DNA of 7,172 nt from Planctomycetota bacterium (GTDB lineage: Bacteria; Planctomycetota; PUPC01; JACPCR01). Location: NCBI GenBank assembly GCA_030740295.1, contig JASLXP010000016.1, positions 1 to 7,172 on the forward strand. Reading direction: 5' to 3'. Positions 5,919-7,172 of this stretch are shown here, piece after piece. The notes beneath the pieces are model-generated. The model was given only the letters and a program-made list of their open reading frames with translations, was not told the origin of the DNA and did not search any database. The position numbers and the translations under genes are program-made. Position 1 is the first letter of the stretch. Every line of letters begins with the position of its first letter.

Positions 5919-7172
5919 TCAGGCTTCTGTTTCGACCAGATCCACTCCAGCCTTGTTAACGGTGTCACCTGTTTCTTCGCTTAACTGCATGTTTGTGTCT
6001 ACCAGCTTGGCGATACGCTTCGCAAAGTAATAGACACGTTTCAGATACTCGATCATTTCTGATTCGATACGGAACACATAAATGCGATTGGGTTCTTCAG
6101 CAGTCAGTCTGCGTGCAAGGTGCCCCTCTGCCTCATCAGCAAGCAGGTTTATGTCATCCTTAGCGTCCATGATCTCCCTCGCTGCGTCGGCATCTCCTGC
6201 CACCAGTGCTTGAACGCTGTGCTCAACGGACCAGGTCACCCTGTCGTGCAGAGACTGCAGGATCTCCTGTGTGGCGGAGCTGATCGTCAGGTCCTTCTCC
6301 AGCCTCTCTTGGCCGGCCTCGACAAGATTGGATTCGATCATGTCGCCGATATTCTCAAAGTAATTCGCGGCTGACATGTACGCATGCAAAACCTGTGTCT
6401 GCGACGAGCTGAGGGACTCCCGCGACAACCTTCCCAGATAGACAATGAGCGCCGCGTGCAGTGCATCCACGCGGTCATCCATTTCAGCCAGCTCTCGAAG
6501 CTCTTCATCGTAACCGGCCAGAATCGGATGCATGCAACCTTTGACCATCCGTAGTGTCGCCGCCCCTAGCCGGCCCAGTTCCATACGGACCAGATCCAGG
6601 GCCAGGGAAGGTGTCTGCAGAATAATTTCGTTCAAGTATTGGGGCGCGGCCTCCTCCTCATCTTTCACTTCCCGGTCCGGAATGATCTTTTTGACCAGTG
6701 CGGCCATCTGTGTGGTAAAAGCGATAAACAACAGGGTGTTGGTTACGTTGAATACCGTGTGAGCATTCGCAATCTGTCGGGGAGTCTCGGCGGCGAGCAA
6801 TGCCTGACCGTCCAGATTCGCCGCTACTGGAGAGAACCATCGGACCAGGTCCGCCAAGGGCCCGATAAATGCGATCCAGATAACGACGCCCATGACATTG
6901 AACACCACGTGGGCGAGGGCGGCCTGTTTCGCCTCTTTCGGTTTGCCGATGGATGCCAGCATGGCTGTTACGCAAGTACCTACATTCGCGCCGAAGACCA
7001 GCGCGATGCCCGCCTCCAATGTGATGAAGCCCTGGCTGGCGAGCACGATGATCACACCGGTCGTCGCGGAGGAGCTCTGGATCAGCCCTGTAAAGGCCGC
7101 GCTCACCAGGATTCCCATCACCGGGTTATCCATCTTCTGCATCAGGTCAATGAACGGCTGAAAAGATCGGAG
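5919..7172 (-). CDS. Na+/phosphate cotransporter with C-terminal PhoU-like domain (5' partial)
   Basis: The frame is open to the right window edge, ten codons beyond the first visible Met (7140-7142), so the N-terminus is missing. Numbering from that Met, the visible membrane part (about 5-155) contains the substrate-site motif QSSSATT (22-28), GANVGTCVTA (51-60), and two AHxxFN motifs ending at 82 and 132. This is the pattern of the NptA/PNaS family, whose members have two inverted QSSS repeats; this looks like the second, with the first off the edge. Residues 175-385 form a helical PhoU-like domain, a fusion common in bacterial members. The family imports inorganic phosphate with sodium across the inner membrane. 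The PhoU part probably regulates or couples transport to phosphate status (inference). The downstream ppk2, 26 bp away, would convert imported phosphate stores. Full-length homologues typically exceed 500 residues, in line with truncation here. Confidence 0.92.
   Translation of the reverse strand, partial: LRSFQPFIDLMQKMDNPVMGILVSAAFTGLIQSSSATTGVIIVLASQGFITLEAGIALVFGANVGTCVTAMLASIGKPKEAKQAALAHVVFNVMGVVIWIAFIGPLADLVRWFSPVAANLDGQALLAAETPRQIANAHTVFNVTNTLLFIAFTTQMAALVKKIIPDREVKDEEEAAPQYLNEIILQTPSLALDLVRMELGRLGAATLRMVKGCMHPILAGYDEELRELAEMDDRVDALHAALIVYLGRLSRESLSSSQTQVLHAYMSAANYFENIGDMIESNLVEAGQERLEKDLTISSATQEILQSLHDRVTWSVEHSVQALVAGDADAAREIMDAKDDINLLADEAEGHLARRLTAEEPNRIYVFRIESEMIEYLKRVYYFAKRIAKLVDTNMQLSEETGDTVNKAGVDLVETEA

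Overview
The window is a 7.2 kb stretch of bacterial chromosome, about mid-50s % GC by eye, with long intact genes and no rRNA, tRNA, CRISPR array, transposase or phage genes. The taxon cannot be fixed from sequence alone. A membrane-anchored Ser/Thr kinase-like protein with a large unassigned C-terminal part, next to a DUF58 protein and a phosphate/polyphosphate gene group, would fit the Planctomycetota-Verrucomicrobiota-Lentisphaerota (PVC) area. That is a guess, not a measurement.

Left part (1-3125): a DUF58 (von Willebrand A-like) protein lies on the minus strand and starts at a TTG codon. It is separated by a 311-bp divergent intergenic region, rich in short repeats, from a plus-strand gene for a 636-residue membrane-anchored kinase-like protein. 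That protein keeps the glycine loop, the beta-3 lysine and DFG. However, HRD reads HGH, so the catalytic Asp is His, and the alpha-C Glu and catalytic-loop Lys are also replaced. It is best read as a pseudokinase with one transmembrane helix and an extracytoplasmic C-terminal half of unknown function.

Middle (3126-3368): a non-coding spacer holding a GC-rich palindrome flanked by a perfect 8-bp direct repeat. It could be a small mobile or dispersed intergenic repeat, or a factor-independent stop without a U-tract.

Right part (3369-7172): a compact phosphate/polyphosphate group. A plus-strand CYTH-CHAD protein (triphosphate tunnel domain plus polyphosphate-binding helical domain) converges, with a 13-bp gap, on a minus-strand pair. 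That pair is a Na+/Pi cotransporter with a C-terminal PhoU-like domain (5' end cut by the window edge), followed 26 bp later by a PPK2-type polyphosphate kinase. Together they suggest phosphate import, reversible storage of phosphate as polyP, use of polyP to charge nucleotides, and polyP binding or triphosphate hydrolysis.

All five genes read through without frameshifts. Two of the four visible starts are TTG. For CYTH-CHAD a strong ribosome binding site places the start 17 codons inside the longest open frame.
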